DNA of 34,165 nucleotides from Sediminibacterium sp. (GTDB lineage: Bacteria; Bacteroidota; Bacteroidia; Chitinophagales; Chitinophagaceae). Below, in pieces: positions 1 through 7,981 of this stretch (the stretch's first letter is position 1; every line of letters begins with the position of its first letter). The position numbers and the translations under genes are program-made. The stretch covers positions 1-34,165 of the forward strand of contig JAIYCS010000125.1 in the NCBI GenBank assembly GCA_027487895.1. Direction: 5' to 3'. Under the pieces are notes generated by a model. It was not told the origin of the DNA. It was given only the letters and a program-made list of their open reading frames with translations, and did no database searches.

Positions 1-569
1 AGTAACGCCCCCTCATCTACTAGACTTCCTTTTTTAAATGGAATTCTATTGATCACGCCATTAAAGGGCGCTTTAATTTTTGTGAATTGGAAATGAAGTG
101 TTGCCTGCTCTTTTTCAACTCTGGCTGCGTTTAATTTTGCTTTGTTTAAAGCTACTTTTGTTGCCCATAAGTCAAGTTCAGATTTAGCAACTACATTTTT
201 TTCAAATAGTTTCTTTGTGTTATCGTATTCAATTTCAACACCCTTTAGTTCTGCTTGGGCACTTTGAATAGAAGCTTCTGCTTTAAGTATTTGTTGTTCA
301 AGTTCTTTACTATTTAATGTAAATAGCGTTTGACCGGTTTGTACCTTTTGACCTTCGTCTACATATATCTCTTCAATAAATCCCCTTACTTTATTTCTGA
401 TTTCCACGTTTTGTAAGGAGTTGATTGTTGTGGCATATTCCCTTTCATAAACGGTGTCGGTAATAATTGGATGTACCACCTGATACGATTTGATTTCGGG
501 GGCAGGGGTGTTTTCTGAGCAGGCGGTAAGTGTCAATAATAATAGAATAGACAATGCAATTTTAGTCAT
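1..569 (-). CDS. RND efflux periplasmic adaptor (HlyD/AcrA family), 3' part outside window
   Basis: The reading frame starts at the ATG at 567-569 and stays open to base 1, giving about 189 N-terminal residues with the C-terminus cut off by the window edge. The start encodes a lipoprotein signal (MTKIALSILLLLTLTAC), so the protein should be anchored in a membrane facing the periplasm. It continues with the first half of a biotinyl-lipoyl-like domain (RNKVRGFIEEIYVDEGQKV), a coiled-coil alpha-hairpin rich in Lys, Glu and Ala at about residues 80-150, and the return strand (KIKAPFNGVINRIPFKKGS). This order is diagnostic of membrane-fusion proteins bridging an RND pump and an outer-membrane channel. 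The pump and channel genes are presumably further left. The 126-residue ORF 64 bp upstream on the same strand is probably co-transcribed. The family call is firm; the substrate is not visible. Confidence 0.93.
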   Translation of the reverse strand, partial: MTKIALSILLLLTLTACSENTPAPEIKSYQVVHPIITDTVYEREYATTINSLQNVEIRNKVRGFIEEIYVDEGQKVQTGQTLFTLNSKELEQQILKAEASIQSAQAELKGVEIEYDNTKKLFEKNVVAKSELDLWATKVALNKAKLNAARVEKEQATLHFQFTKIKAPFNGVINRIPFKKGSLVDEGAL

Positions 570-633
570 TGATTAAAATTTACTTGAAGCAATAAAATAG
601 TGTTGAAACGAGTTAGCAAGCAGCTAACAAAGG

Positions 634-1014
634 CTACGCGGTTTTGGGTGGAGGCGTATTTAATTCGGGCTGATACAATGAGGCAGCGCTATTATCTAGG
701 GGGATAACATGTAGTCCTCTAATAGTTGTATACAGTATTTCTCTTTTAGTAAGTTCTACTGCATCAACAGACATCTTTTTTTCAATTTCGCCATCTTCCG
801 ATTCAAGAGGGGCGTCTTCTTGATCTTGATTGGATGCATCACCAATGTGCAACATATTTTGTAAAGTATGTGCCGTGAGATTGTTTTTTTGAGTGGCATT
901 TACTGTAGGAGCAACAGCGAAAAGGTATGGCAGTACAATACTGTTACTTAACATTTGCATGCAAAGTATAATCAGTATCATTTTAATCCAATTGCTTGGG
1001 TTTGTTTTGGCCAT
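634..1014 (-). CDS. Small exported protein of unknown function, upstream of the efflux adaptor
   Basis: This is a 126-residue protein I do not recognise. Residues 11-38 form a hydrophobic segment that is either a signal peptide or a single membrane anchor. A polar, acidic stretch follows (about 60-85, with DQEDAPLESEDGEIEKK), then a mixed segment and a proline-rich end (NTPPPKTA). There are no metal-binding cysteine or histidine clusters. The gene lies 64 bp ahead of the adaptor gene on the same strand, so it probably belongs to the same efflux operon and may be a regulator or accessory of it (inference). On the minus strand, bases 1023-1030 read TATTTTCG, one mismatch from the Bacteroidota -7 box, just upstream of the ATG. 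That would give a very short leader, but no clear -33 element supports it. Confidence 0.7.
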   Translation of the reverse strand: MAKTNPSNWIKMILIILCMQMLSNSIVLPYLFAVAPTVNATQKNNLTAHTLQNMLHIGDASNQDQEDAPLESEDGEIEKKMSVDAVELTKREILYTTIRGLHVIPLDNSAASLYQPELNTPPPKTA

Positions 1015-1154
1015 AGATGCCGCGAAAATAGCAATTTATGGGTCACTGAAAAGAAACCTGCAGCCGCTAACATTATTTTAAGAAAACCTTGGGAAATACT
1101 GCTCCTTTTGTTTAATAATTGCAGCCGTATTTAATTATTTAGTTAAAAATTAAG

Positions 1155-2099
1155 TTAGTCTTTAATGCACCTGATGCTGCCTCCGTATGATCTATTGTGT
1201 GTTAAAGTATAGGAGCCAGCATTGCCAAAGTATAGATACCTAGCACCTTCACCACTAATGGTACTACTCCAGTAGCTGCCATTCACGCCTGTGTTTGTAA
1301 TTGTTGCTTCTCTGCTGCCAGCCATGGTTAATTTTAGAGGAGAAGCAAATGCGCCATCAGTGTTTTTTGTTGTCCAACTTGCTATTTCTGCATTCCATTC
1401 TGCTTCTGTTGGAATACGGTATCCAGTAGGACATGGATTATTGGTTCCATTAACCCCCTGCCATAAATTTACATTTTGCGGAGCTCTCCAATCATTAGGT
1501 GCACTTGTTGTTAAAATAAAATTTGCGTTACCTGGAACATCTGTGGCAGATAAAGTGGTGCTTGTTACAGATTTACGTAATTGGTGTAAATCATTTCCTC
1601 TTCCCCATTGGTACAAATCGCCGTATGCACTCGTATCAGTGCTAGTCGTAGCAACCCTCGAAGCGCCTAGATTACGATCCATCCAAACTTTTCCAGTGGC
1701 ACTTGTAACATTTCCAAAATCTAGGGCGCGTGTGGTAAATGAAATTTCATTACCATAATTAATACCCTTTGTATTAATAGCGTATGCTCTAATATAATAT
1801 TTAGTGTTAGCAGTAAGGCCTGTTATGGTACTCGTAAACATAGCTAACCCCGGACCTTCATTTGTTTTTGTTGTTAGCATGATAGTAGGGTTATTGATGG
1901 TGCTCCATACGACCCCTTTTGCAGTAATGTCAAGACCGCCATTAGAAATAATATTTCCTCCCGTTGTTACGGTATACGATGTAATGGACGAAACATCGGC
2001 GGTTGACAAAATTGGCGTTGATGTATTATTATCAAGTTTGGCACATCCTATTAAAATTAAGATGGCGCAGGTTCTTACAATATTTTGCATGTTGTTCAT
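1155..2099 (-). CDS. FISUMP-domain lipoprotein with an FN3-like domain
   Basis: The 314-residue product begins with a lipoprotein signal (lipobox LIGC, Cys near residue 19), so it is probably an outer-membrane or surface lipoprotein. Residues about 30-125 match the fibronectin-III-like repeat common in Bacteroidota lipoproteins (KGVVWSTINNPTI, then LTANTKYYIRAYAIN). Residues about 130-314 are a Fibrobacter succinogenes major paralogous (FISUMP) domain: VWMDRNLGASR near its start, CPTGYRIPTEAEW in the middle, and the closing SYWSST and GGSIRCIKD motifs. No enzymatic activity is established for FISUMP proteins; they are usually described as surface or adhesion-like. The gene follows the SRAP gene by 48 bp on the same strand. 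It may have its own promoter: on the minus strand bases 2116-2123 read TATATTTA, with a TTG 21 bp upstream. Confidence 0.88.
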   Translation of the reverse strand: MNNMQNIVRTCAILILIGCAKLDNNTSTPILSTADVSSITSYTVTTGGNIISNGGLDITAKGVVWSTINNPTIMLTTKTNEGPGLAMFTSTITGLTANTKYYIRAYAINTKGINYGNEISFTTRALDFGNVTSATGKVWMDRNLGASRVATTSTDTSAYGDLYQWGRGNDLHQLRKSVTSTTLSATDVPGNANFILTTSAPNDWRAPQNVNLWQGVNGTNNPCPTGYRIPTEAEWNAEIASWTTKNTDGAFASPLKLTMAGSREATITNTGVNGSYWSSTISGEGARYLYFGNAGSYTLTHNRSYGGSIRCIKD

Positions 2100-2147
2100 A
2101 TTTTGTCAGTTGTTCTAAATATAAATATTTTTTTGCAGTTTGAACAA

Positions 2148-2885
2148 TCAAATGGAGTTAAGTTGAGGTAGTTCTTCGTATTCAAATGATTGTAATGGAT
2201 TTGTATCTGTTCTAAAATTTTTGTGAATGGTATAGGCACTCAATTGATTAGAGTCAATAGCGCTAGTGGCTAGTTCCATTATTTTATGTTCAGATAAATT
2301 GGGCGCCAGCCATTCAGCTGCTTGTGTTTCAGTTAAAATAGTTGGCATTCTTTTTTTCTTGTTGTGAATTTGTTCCATAAACGCGTTTGCCTTTGTGGTG
2401 ACAATCGAAAATGTATCCATGGTTTCACCTGTTTCTTTGTCGGTCCATGGTTGATAAATGCCTGCCATAAAAAAAAGGGGCTGCTCTTTTAATGTAATAA
2501 AGTAGGGGTAGGCAATTTCTTTTTTAGCACCTGCTGGTTTGAAATGTCGCCACTCAAAAAAGCCGCTAGAAAGTACGAGGCATCTATAGTTAAGTGTGGC
2601 AGGTTTAAATAGTTTACTTTCTAATAATCTTTCGGCGGTGGCGTTGAGGGTGTTAAATTTTTCTCGACCTTTTTTTGCTTCTTCTAATGTTTTTACCCAG
2701 GGTGCAATCAGTTCCCAATGGGCATTTTCGATGGTATAATCTTGAGCACTGCCTTTAATGATGGGCCAATGGCTGTATTGGAATCCACTTTGGAGGGGTT
2801 TATTTACAGGATCTAATGATTTTTTTGTACCAGCAAGGGTAACGGAGGCTCCTTTAGGGGCTACAAGGCTGTTAAAATAGCACAT
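2148..2885 (-). CDS. SOS response-associated peptidase / abasic-site processing protein (SRAP, HMCES/YedK family)
   Basis: SRAP proteins crosslink to abasic sites in single-stranded DNA through the amino group and thiol of Cys2, shielding the lesion, and can remove themselves from DNA-protein crosslinks. All expected active-site positions are visible: Cys2 directly after the initiator Met, Asn81 in an N-A-T-A-E variant of the NARSE motif, Glu111 in GFFEW, and His174 in the IHNKKKRMP segment. The 245-residue length is usual. Because Cys2 must be exposed by removal of Met1, the start codon is fixed at 2883-2885. The protein is cytoplasmic with no signal peptide. Nothing links it to the neighbouring PUL. 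Upstream lie a candidate small ORF (2911-3000) and two possible promoters, one of which would make this transcript nearly leaderless. Confidence 0.95.
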   Translation of the reverse strand: MCYFNSLVAPKGASVTLAGTKKSLDPVNKPLQSGFQYSHWPIIKGSAQDYTIENAHWELIAPWVKTLEEAKKGREKFNTLNATAERLLESKLFKPATLNYRCLVLSSGFFEWRHFKPAGAKKEIAYPYFITLKEQPLFFMAGIYQPWTDKETGETMDTFSIVTTKANAFMEQIHNKKKRMPTILTETQAAEWLAPNLSEHKIMELATSAIDSNQLSAYTIHKNFRTDTNPLQSFEYEELPQLNSI

Positions 2886-2888
2886 ACC

Positions 2889-2919
2889 TAAAGTTAGTTA
2901 TAAGGTAGGGTTATTCAAA
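2889..2919 (-). promoter_or_regulatory. Candidate promoter of the SRAP gene
   Basis: Read on the minus strand, TTTG (plus 2916-2919) is followed after exactly 19 bases by TAACTTTA (plus 2889-2896), one base short of the Bacteroidota -7 consensus TAnnTTTG. The element and spacing fit known sigma-ABfr promoters. Its -7 box ends 3 bp before the fixed ATG, so transcription would start at or next to the start codon. The -33 box lies in the stop-codon region of the small ORF at 2911-3000. Confidence 0.35.
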
Positions 2920-3000
2920 CTCTAAATCGGAAAGGAATGATTCCCAGGTGATTAGGCTGTAAGTGTTGGGTTTGTTAGGCATAAATGGCAATTGTATCAT
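2911..3000 (-). CDS. Possible 29-residue small protein upstream of SRAP
   Basis: The frame from the ATG at 2998-3000 to the TAA at 2911-2913 encodes 29 residues, including MPNKPNTYSL and ITWESFLSDLEFE. An in-frame ATG at 3031-3033 would give 40 residues, and one at 2980-2982 would give 23. This stretch is visibly less AT-rich than the surrounding intergenic DNA, and its codons look ordinary. It ends 25 bp before the SRAP gene on the same strand. A TTTG-N20-CATATTTG promoter-like pair sits directly upstream, and its predicted start site favours the 3000 start. I do not recognise the peptide, and a chance ORF or a gene remnant remains possible. Confidence 0.33.
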   Translation of the reverse strand: MIQLPFMPNKPNTYSLITWESFLSDLEFE

Positions 3001-3013
3001 ATAAATAACATGC

Positions 3014-3045
3014 CAAATATGAAATTGTTGCATTTGTTAAACAAA
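3014..3045 (-). promoter_or_regulatory. Candidate promoter for the small ORF / SRAP unit
   Basis: On the minus strand, TTTG (plus 3042-3045) and CATATTTG (plus 3014-3021) are separated by 20 bases. This is close to the Bacteroidota consensus of TTTG, about 19 bases, TAnnTTTG, with one mismatch in the -7 box. The expected start site would lie about 6 bp before the ATG at 3000. The -33 element falls inside the left copy of the 14-bp direct repeat. Confidence 0.38.
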
Positions 3046-3134
3046 ACTTACCAGATTTCCCTATATATTAAATAAAATAATAATAAATAAGCTATTAATT
3101 ATCTATAAACATAAAAAATATTAAACAAAACTTA
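3037..3134. repeat. 14-bp direct repeat and TTAAG cluster upstream of susC
   Basis: TTAAACAAAACTTA occurs exactly at 3037-3050 and again at 3121-3134, 84 bp apart centre to centre, between the SRAP unit and susC. Immediately after the second copy there is a run of TTAAG half-sites: 3132-3136, 3143-3147, 3151-3155 and 3162-3166, two of them inside CTTAAG palindromes. The DNA is very AT-rich, so part of this could be chance. An exact 14-mer duplicated in the leader of an inducible operon could however be a regulator binding site. Confidence 0.4.
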
Positions 3135-3234
3135 AGTCAGGCTTAAGTAGTTAAGCTAATTTTAAGTATTTTCACAATAGCTTAACATATTTGATGAACT
3201 CAAGTATGATGTGTTTAAACCCAAAATTAACCAA

Positions 3235-6200
3235 ATGAAGAAAAATTTGTACCTGATGCTGGTGATGTTCTTTTCGCTGAACATTGCACTAGCTCAAACT
3301 ACAACTGTTACTGGAAAAATCACAGACGCAAAAGGTGCGGCTGTTGAATCTGCAACAGTGAAGGAAAAAGGAACAAGCAATGCAACAACTGCAGATGCAA
3401 ATGGCCTTTTCAAGATTACAGTAAAGCAAAATGCCGTTTTGCAGATTTCTGCAACAGGTTTTGCAAGTTTTGAAGTTGCTGCTGCTAAAGCAAGCAAAAT
3501 TACACTTCAAGAATCAGTAGATAATTTATCTGAAGTTGTTGTTACGGCTTTAGGTGTGAAAAGAGAAAAGAAAGCCCTTGGTTATTCTGTACAAGAAGTT
3601 AAAGGAGAAAACTTAACGATTGCAAAATCAACAGATGTAAGTACTTCTTTAGCTGGTAAAGTTGCAGGTATTCAAGTTGTGGGTTCTCCAAGTTCTGCAT
3701 TCGATAATGGTAGTATCTTAATTCGTGGTGTTACAGGTTTAGGACCACAAGAGCCCATTTTTGTTGTGGACGGAACCATTACCAACCAATCTGCTGTTTT
3801 AATGGATAACGTAGAAAATTTGTCTGTGTTAAAAGGACCTGCAGCAACTGCATTATATGGTCAAAGAGCAGCAAATGGTGCGGTAGTAATTACAACCAAA
3901 AGAGGTTCACGTAAAAAATTCAGTGGTGTTGAAGTAAACTTAGGTGCAACTTTCGAGAAAATTGCATTGTTACCTCCATACCAAAATGAATATGCAGGTG
4001 GTTATTCATCTTCATACACAAACAAAAACTCTTTAGGCGCAGGTTATTTAGATGATCAAGGTTATTATATTTTCAACTACGATCCTACTATTCACCCAGC
4101 ATCTTGGGCATCTTTCCAAGGTCAAAAAATGTTGGAGTATGGTGCGGATGAAAGTTGGGGACCAAAAATCAATGGTTCTATGTACCGTGCTTATTGGAGC
4201 TGGTATCCTGGTAAAGAATTTGGTCAGTTAACGCCAATGGTTGCTCAACCAAATAACGTTAAAGACTTTTTCCAAACAGGATTAAACCTAAACAACTCTG
4301 TTGCATTTACATCAGGTGGTGAAGGACATAATTTTAGATTAACTTATGGTAACCAACAAAGAACACTCGTTGTTCCTAATGCAAATAGAGATCAACATCA
4401 GATTGCTTTGAACGGTTCATTTGATGTAGGTAAAAAAATGACTATCTCTACAGATGTTACATATACCACTTTTTATACAAAAGGTGCTCCTGCCGAAGGG
4501 TATGATTTATCTGGTTTGAATATTACACAAAACTTCAACCAGTGGTTCCAAAGACAATTGGATATGAATCGCATGAAGCAGTACCGTGAAGCTGATGGTA
4601 GTTTAAATTCTTGGAACATTGGTGATCCAAATGCTACATCTGATTTTGCTTCTTATGGTGTTCCTCAATATTGGGATAACCCTTATTTTGTTGTTGCAGA
4701 AAACTATACAACACAAAAGCAAAATAGACTTGTTGGAAATATTGGTTTCAATTACAAATTCAACAATCATTTGAGTCTTCAGTCAAATGCTAGAATGAAC
4801 TCTTATTATAATGAGAATGATGGTAGAATGGCTACAGGTTCTTTAACCTTACCATATTACAGACAAGCTCAAAACCAATACAAGGAAATGAACTATGAAG
4901 CCAATTTAATTTACAAAAATAAATTTGGTGCATTTTCTGTGGATGGTTTAGCGGGTGGTAACATCAGAAGAAATAGTTACAGCCAAATGTCATTGGCAAC
5001 AGAGGGTGGCTTAAGCTCTCCAAACTATTTTGATATTGCTGCTTCAGTTTCTCGTCCTTCTTATTCTAGAGGTTATGAGAAAAAAATTGTTAACTCATTT
5101 TACGGTAAAGCTTCAGTTGGATACAAAGATTTCATCTTTGTGGATGCAACCCTTCGTAACGACTGGTCATCTGCACTTCCAGCAGCAAACAACTCTTACC
5201 TATATCCTTCTGTAAGTACAAGTTTTATCTTTACAGAATTTTTGAAAACTAGCTGGTTAACTTATGGTAAGTTACGTGCGTCTTATGCGAGCGTAGGTTC
5301 TGATTTAGGTGCACACTCACTTGATTTAGCAATCAACAACGGATCTTTCTACGGTAGCAATGCTTCTGTATCAATTGGTAACCAATTTAAAGGTGGTGGT
5401 ATCCGTCCTGCTTTAACAAAGGCTTACGAATTAGGTATCGAATTAAAGTTGTTTAAGAAAATTGGATTTGATGCAACAGTGTATCAAAACAACAATACCG
5501 ATCAAATTTTAGGTGTTGATGTATCTCCTTCAAGTGGATTCTCAACTGCACAAATTAACGCTGGTAACATCGTTAGCCAAGGTATTGAGCTTTCATTAAA
5601 TGGTAAGCCTATCGAAACCAAAAATTTCGTTTGGGAAACTAGCATCAACTGGGCTAAAAACCGTAATGAAATTAAAGAGTTAGCACCTGGTATCAATACA
5701 TACTTATATGCAACCAACCGTTACGATACGCGTTTAGAGCATAGAGTAGGTGGTCAGTGGGGTACTTACTATGGTAGAAAGTGGAGAACAGATCCAACTT
5801 CTGGCAAAACTTTAATTGATGCAACGGGTCAACCATTGTATGATATCAATAAAGAAATTGGTACCGTATTACCTAAGTTTACGGGTGGTTTATTTAACAC
5901 ATTCCGTTATAAGAATTTTGATTTAGCATTTTCTATCGATTTCCAAAGCGGTGGATTGTTTTACTCTGAAACAAGAAACTTTAATTCAGGAACTGGTTTA
6001 TCACAAGAAACTGTGGGTGTAAACGATAAAGGTTATGACTGGAGAGATTATCCAGGTACATACACTACTGCTACAGGTAATGCTGGTAATGGTGGTATTC
6101 GTATCCCGGGTGTTTTTGCAAACGGTGCTTTAGTTGGTAAAGAAAACAACAGATATATTTCTGCTCGTGCATACTGGTACACTGCTCGTCAACGTGACGC

Positions 6201-6459
6201 TAGCAATGTATTATTAGATGCATCTTTTATCAAATTACGTGAAGTAAGATTTGGTTACAGCATTCCTGCTTCTGTTTTAAAGAAAATGCCATTTGCTAAA
6301 TCAGCAAACTTTGGAGTTATTTTACAAAACGCATGGTTAATTTGGGCTACAACGAAGCAATGGGGTATCGACCCATCTGAGTTAGAAGTGTTTTACAGAG
6401 AAGGTGGACAGCTTTCTTCTACACGTCAACTTGGTGTTAACTTACGTGTAACCTTCTAA
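3235..6459 (+). CDS. SusC/RagA-family TonB-linked outer membrane transporter
   Basis: This 1,074-residue protein imports oligosaccharides across the outer membrane with its SusD partner, powered by TonB-ExbBD. A Sec signal (MKKNLYLMLVMFF...IALAQ, residues 1-21) leads into a carboxypeptidase-regulatory-like beta domain (about 23-100, VTGKITDAKGAAV), then the plug domain with EVVVTALGVKREKKALGYSV. Next come the SusC hallmark VVDGT around residue 177-181 and the plug end GAVVITTKRG. A 22-stranded barrel runs to the terminal LGVNLRVTF. A GTG at 3211 could add eight residues (MFKPKINQ), but the ATG at 3235 gives a standard signal peptide and I prefer it. susD follows 34 bp downstream. Being the only SusC in the window, it probably serves the neighbouring fucosidase genes, and its ligand is inferred from them. 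Confidence 0.97.
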   Translation: MKKNLYLMLVMFFSLNIALAQTTTVTGKITDAKGAAVESATVKEKGTSNATTADANGLFKITVKQNAVLQISATGFASFEVAAAKASKITLQESVDNLSEVVVTALGVKREKKALGYSVQEVKGENLTIAKSTDVSTSLAGKVAGIQVVGSPSSAFDNGSILIRGVTGLGPQEPIFVVDGTITNQSAVLMDNVENLSVLKGPAATALYGQRAANGAVVITTKRGSRKKFSGVEVNLGATFEKIALLPPYQNEYAGGYSSSYTNKNSLGAGYLDDQGYYIFNYDPTIHPASWASFQGQKMLEYGADESWGPKINGSMYRAYWSWYPGKEFGQLTPMVAQPNNVKDFFQTGLNLNNSVAFTSGGEGHNFRLTYGNQQRTLVVPNANRDQHQIALNGSFDVGKKMTISTDVTYTTFYTKGAPAEGYDLSGLNITQNFNQWFQRQLDMNRMKQYREADGSLNSWNIGDPNATSDFASYGVPQYWDNPYFVVAENYTTQKQNRLVGNIGFNYKFNNHLSLQSNARMNSYYNENDGRMATGSLTLPYYRQAQNQYKEMNYEANLIYKNKFGAFSVDGLAGGNIRRNSYSQMSLATEGGLSSPNYFDIAASVSRPSYSRGYEKKIVNSFYGKASVGYKDFIFVDATLRNDWSSALPAANNSYLYPSVSTSFIFTEFLKTSWLTYGKLRASYASVGSDLGAHSLDLAINNGSFYGSNASVSIGNQFKGGGIRPALTKAYELGIELKLFKKIGFDATVYQNNNTDQILGVDVSPSSGFSTAQINAGNIVSQGIELSLNGKPIETKNFVWETSINWAKNRNEIKELAPGINTYLYATNRYDTRLEHRVGGQWGTYYGRKWRTDPTSGKTLIDATGQPLYDINKEIGTVLPKFTGGLFNTFRYKNFDLAFSIDFQSGGLFYSETRNFNSGTGLSQETVGVNDKGYDWRDYPGTYTTATGNAGNGGIRIPGVFANGALVGKENNRYISARAYWYTARQRDASNVLLDASFIKLREVRFGYSIPASVLKKMPFAKSANFGVILQNAWLIWATTKQWGIDPSELEVFYREGGQLSSTRQLGVNLRVTF

Positions 6460-6493
6460 TACATCTTCGTAAAAAAACTTAAAAACAACAACG

Positions 6494-7918
6494 ATGAAAA
6501 AAATATTAATTCTTATAGTTGTACTTGCAACGTTGCAGAGTTGTAATAAGTTTGGCGATACCAACGTGTCTCCAACACTTCTTACAAAAGCATCTACAAG
6601 TGCCTTATTAACCAACTCGCAACAAGCGATGAAATCTGTTATGTTTAATAACAGATTGGCAAACCTATATGTACAGCACTTATCGGAAGGTCCTTATCCT
6701 GGTTCTTCTTTATACAGTGACCGTAATGCTAGTTTTTCTGGATGGTATGTTGGACCATTGTATGATTTACAAACCATCATTAATTACAACAATACAGGAT
6801 CACCTTCTACCATTGGTAATGGTTCAAAAGCCAACCAAATTGGTGCAGCAAGAATCCTTAAAGCATTTTACTTTTTACGTATGACAGATATTTGGGGTGA
6901 TATCCCTTATTCTGATGCATTAAAAGGTAGCACTGCTTATTCTCCAAAATATGATACACAAGAATCTATCTACACCGATTTATTTAAAGAGTTAACTGAA
7001 GCAGTTGCTCAAATCAAAGAAAATGAAGCGGGTGTAACAGGTGATGTATTATTTAATGGTGATATGGCTGCTTGGAAGCGTTTTGCAAATACCATTCGTT
7101 TAGCAATGTCTGTACGTTTGTCAAAAGTAAACGCTGCAAAAGGTAAAACTGAATATGCTGCTGCTTTAGCTGCTGGTGTAATTGGTAGCAATGCGCAAAA
7201 CATCATGTATAAGTTTATCGCTGGAGATCCTAACAACTATAACCCTTGGTATGATAACTACAGTGTTAGTAATCGTAACGACTATGCAATCAGTAAAACA
7301 ATGACTGATTACATGGAGCCAAAAGCGGATCCACGTTTACCAGTATTTGGTGAAGTGTTAGCGAGTGGTTTAGTTAAAGGTTTACCTTATGGTAGAAACG
7401 CTGCTGTAAATATCCCTGCTGCTTATAGCCGTATTGGTGCTGCATTTAGAGGTCAAGGTTCTCCACTTTCTATTTATAACTATGCCGAAGTTTTATTCTT
7501 GCAAGCAGAAGCTGCTAAGCTTGGTTATACAACTGGTGGTGATACTGATGCCGAAGCAAAGTACAAAGCTGCTATCAAAGCATCTTGGGAAATGTATGGT
7601 GTTTATGATGCAACTAAGTACAATGCATACATCGCTAATGCTGATGTAGCGTACTCAAGTGCTAATGCGCACAAGCAAATTTTAACTGAAAAATGGGTTC
7701 ATAACTACCTAAGCTCTTGGGAAACTTGGTGCGATTGGAGAAGAACTGGGTTCCCTGTATTAACTGCTGCAGTTGATAGAGTTGATTCTAGAGGTATTCC
7801 TTTCCGTTTAGGTTACCCTCCAACAGAGGCATCTTTAAACCCAACAAATTATAAAGCTGCTGTTGCTGCCCTAGGCGGAACAGATGACAACTACGGTAAA
7901 ATGTGGTGGTCTAAGTAA
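6494..7918 (+). CDS. SusD-like surface glycan-binding lipoprotein (SusD-like_2 / RagB type)
   Basis: SusD-like lipoproteins cap the SusC barrel and capture oligosaccharides. The lipoprotein signal is clear (MKKILILIVVLATLQSC, Cys17). The mature start (KFGDTNVSPTLLTKA) and the 474-residue length fit the SusD-like_2 branch (PF12771) rather than classical SusD. Characteristic segments are ARILKAFYFLRMTDIWGDIPYSDA (about 118-141), the tetratricopeptide-like helical region, YNYAEVLFLQAEAAKLG (about 328-344) and ILTEKWVHNYLSSWETWCDWRRTGFP near the end. It is co-transcribed with susC (34-bp gap), and a strong hairpin terminator follows 32 bp after the stop. The fold and partner are secure; the glycan is not readable from sequence. 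Confidence 0.96.
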   Translation: MKKILILIVVLATLQSCNKFGDTNVSPTLLTKASTSALLTNSQQAMKSVMFNNRLANLYVQHLSEGPYPGSSLYSDRNASFSGWYVGPLYDLQTIINYNNTGSPSTIGNGSKANQIGAARILKAFYFLRMTDIWGDIPYSDALKGSTAYSPKYDTQESIYTDLFKELTEAVAQIKENEAGVTGDVLFNGDMAAWKRFANTIRLAMSVRLSKVNAAKGKTEYAAALAAGVIGSNAQNIMYKFIAGDPNNYNPWYDNYSVSNRNDYAISKTMTDYMEPKADPRLPVFGEVLASGLVKGLPYGRNAAVNIPAAYSRIGAAFRGQGSPLSIYNYAEVLFLQAEAAKLGYTTGGDTDAEAKYKAAIKASWEMYGVYDATKYNAYIANADVAYSSANAHKQILTEKWVHNYLSSWETWCDWRRTGFPVLTAAVDRVDSRGIPFRLGYPPTEASLNPTNYKAAVAALGGTDDNYGKMWWSK

Positions 7919-7950
7919 ATCGTTCTCGTATTTATCTTGGTTTTTTAAGA

Positions 7951-7981
7951 AGGAGGTCGTTTTTACGATCTCCTTTTTTTT
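7951..7981 (+). terminator. Rho-independent terminator of susCD, overlapping the convergent gene
   Basis: A 10-bp stem (7951-7960 with 7965-7974, one G-U pair) closes a TTTT loop and is followed by an unbroken T tract at 7975-7981. It is oriented for susCD. The loop and right arm also encode the last residues (KKRRS) and the stop codon of the convergent FAD oxidoreductase. On the minus strand the hairpin is not followed by a T run, so it should work in one direction only. Confidence 0.88.

Larger units (their letters stand above)
2886..3234. other. Intergenic region between the SRAP unit and susC
   Basis: This 349-bp region separates divergent units. Its left third contains the small ORF 2911-3000 and the promoter pairs described separately. 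A short inverted repeat (GGAAT, one base, ATTCC) at 2934-2944 lies inside that ORF. The right two thirds are extremely AT-rich and carry the direct repeat. The only -7-like element oriented toward susC is CATATTTG at 3186-3193, without a good -33 partner, so the susC promoter is not firmly placed. Confidence 0.6.

Noticed and set aside
1291-2118. Two long plus-strand open frames (155 and 104 codons)
   Set aside because: They mirror the FISUMP lipoprotein on the opposite strand, with no plausible start region or recognisable domain.
2934-2944. GGAAT-ATTCC inverted repeat as an operator
   Set aside because: It is only five bases per arm and lies inside the small ORF, too weak to call.
3211-3234. 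GTG start giving susC eight extra residues
   Set aside because: The ATG at 3235 yields a standard signal peptide (MKKNLYLMLV...), whereas MFKPKINQ in front of it would be atypical. The GTG has no better upstream context.
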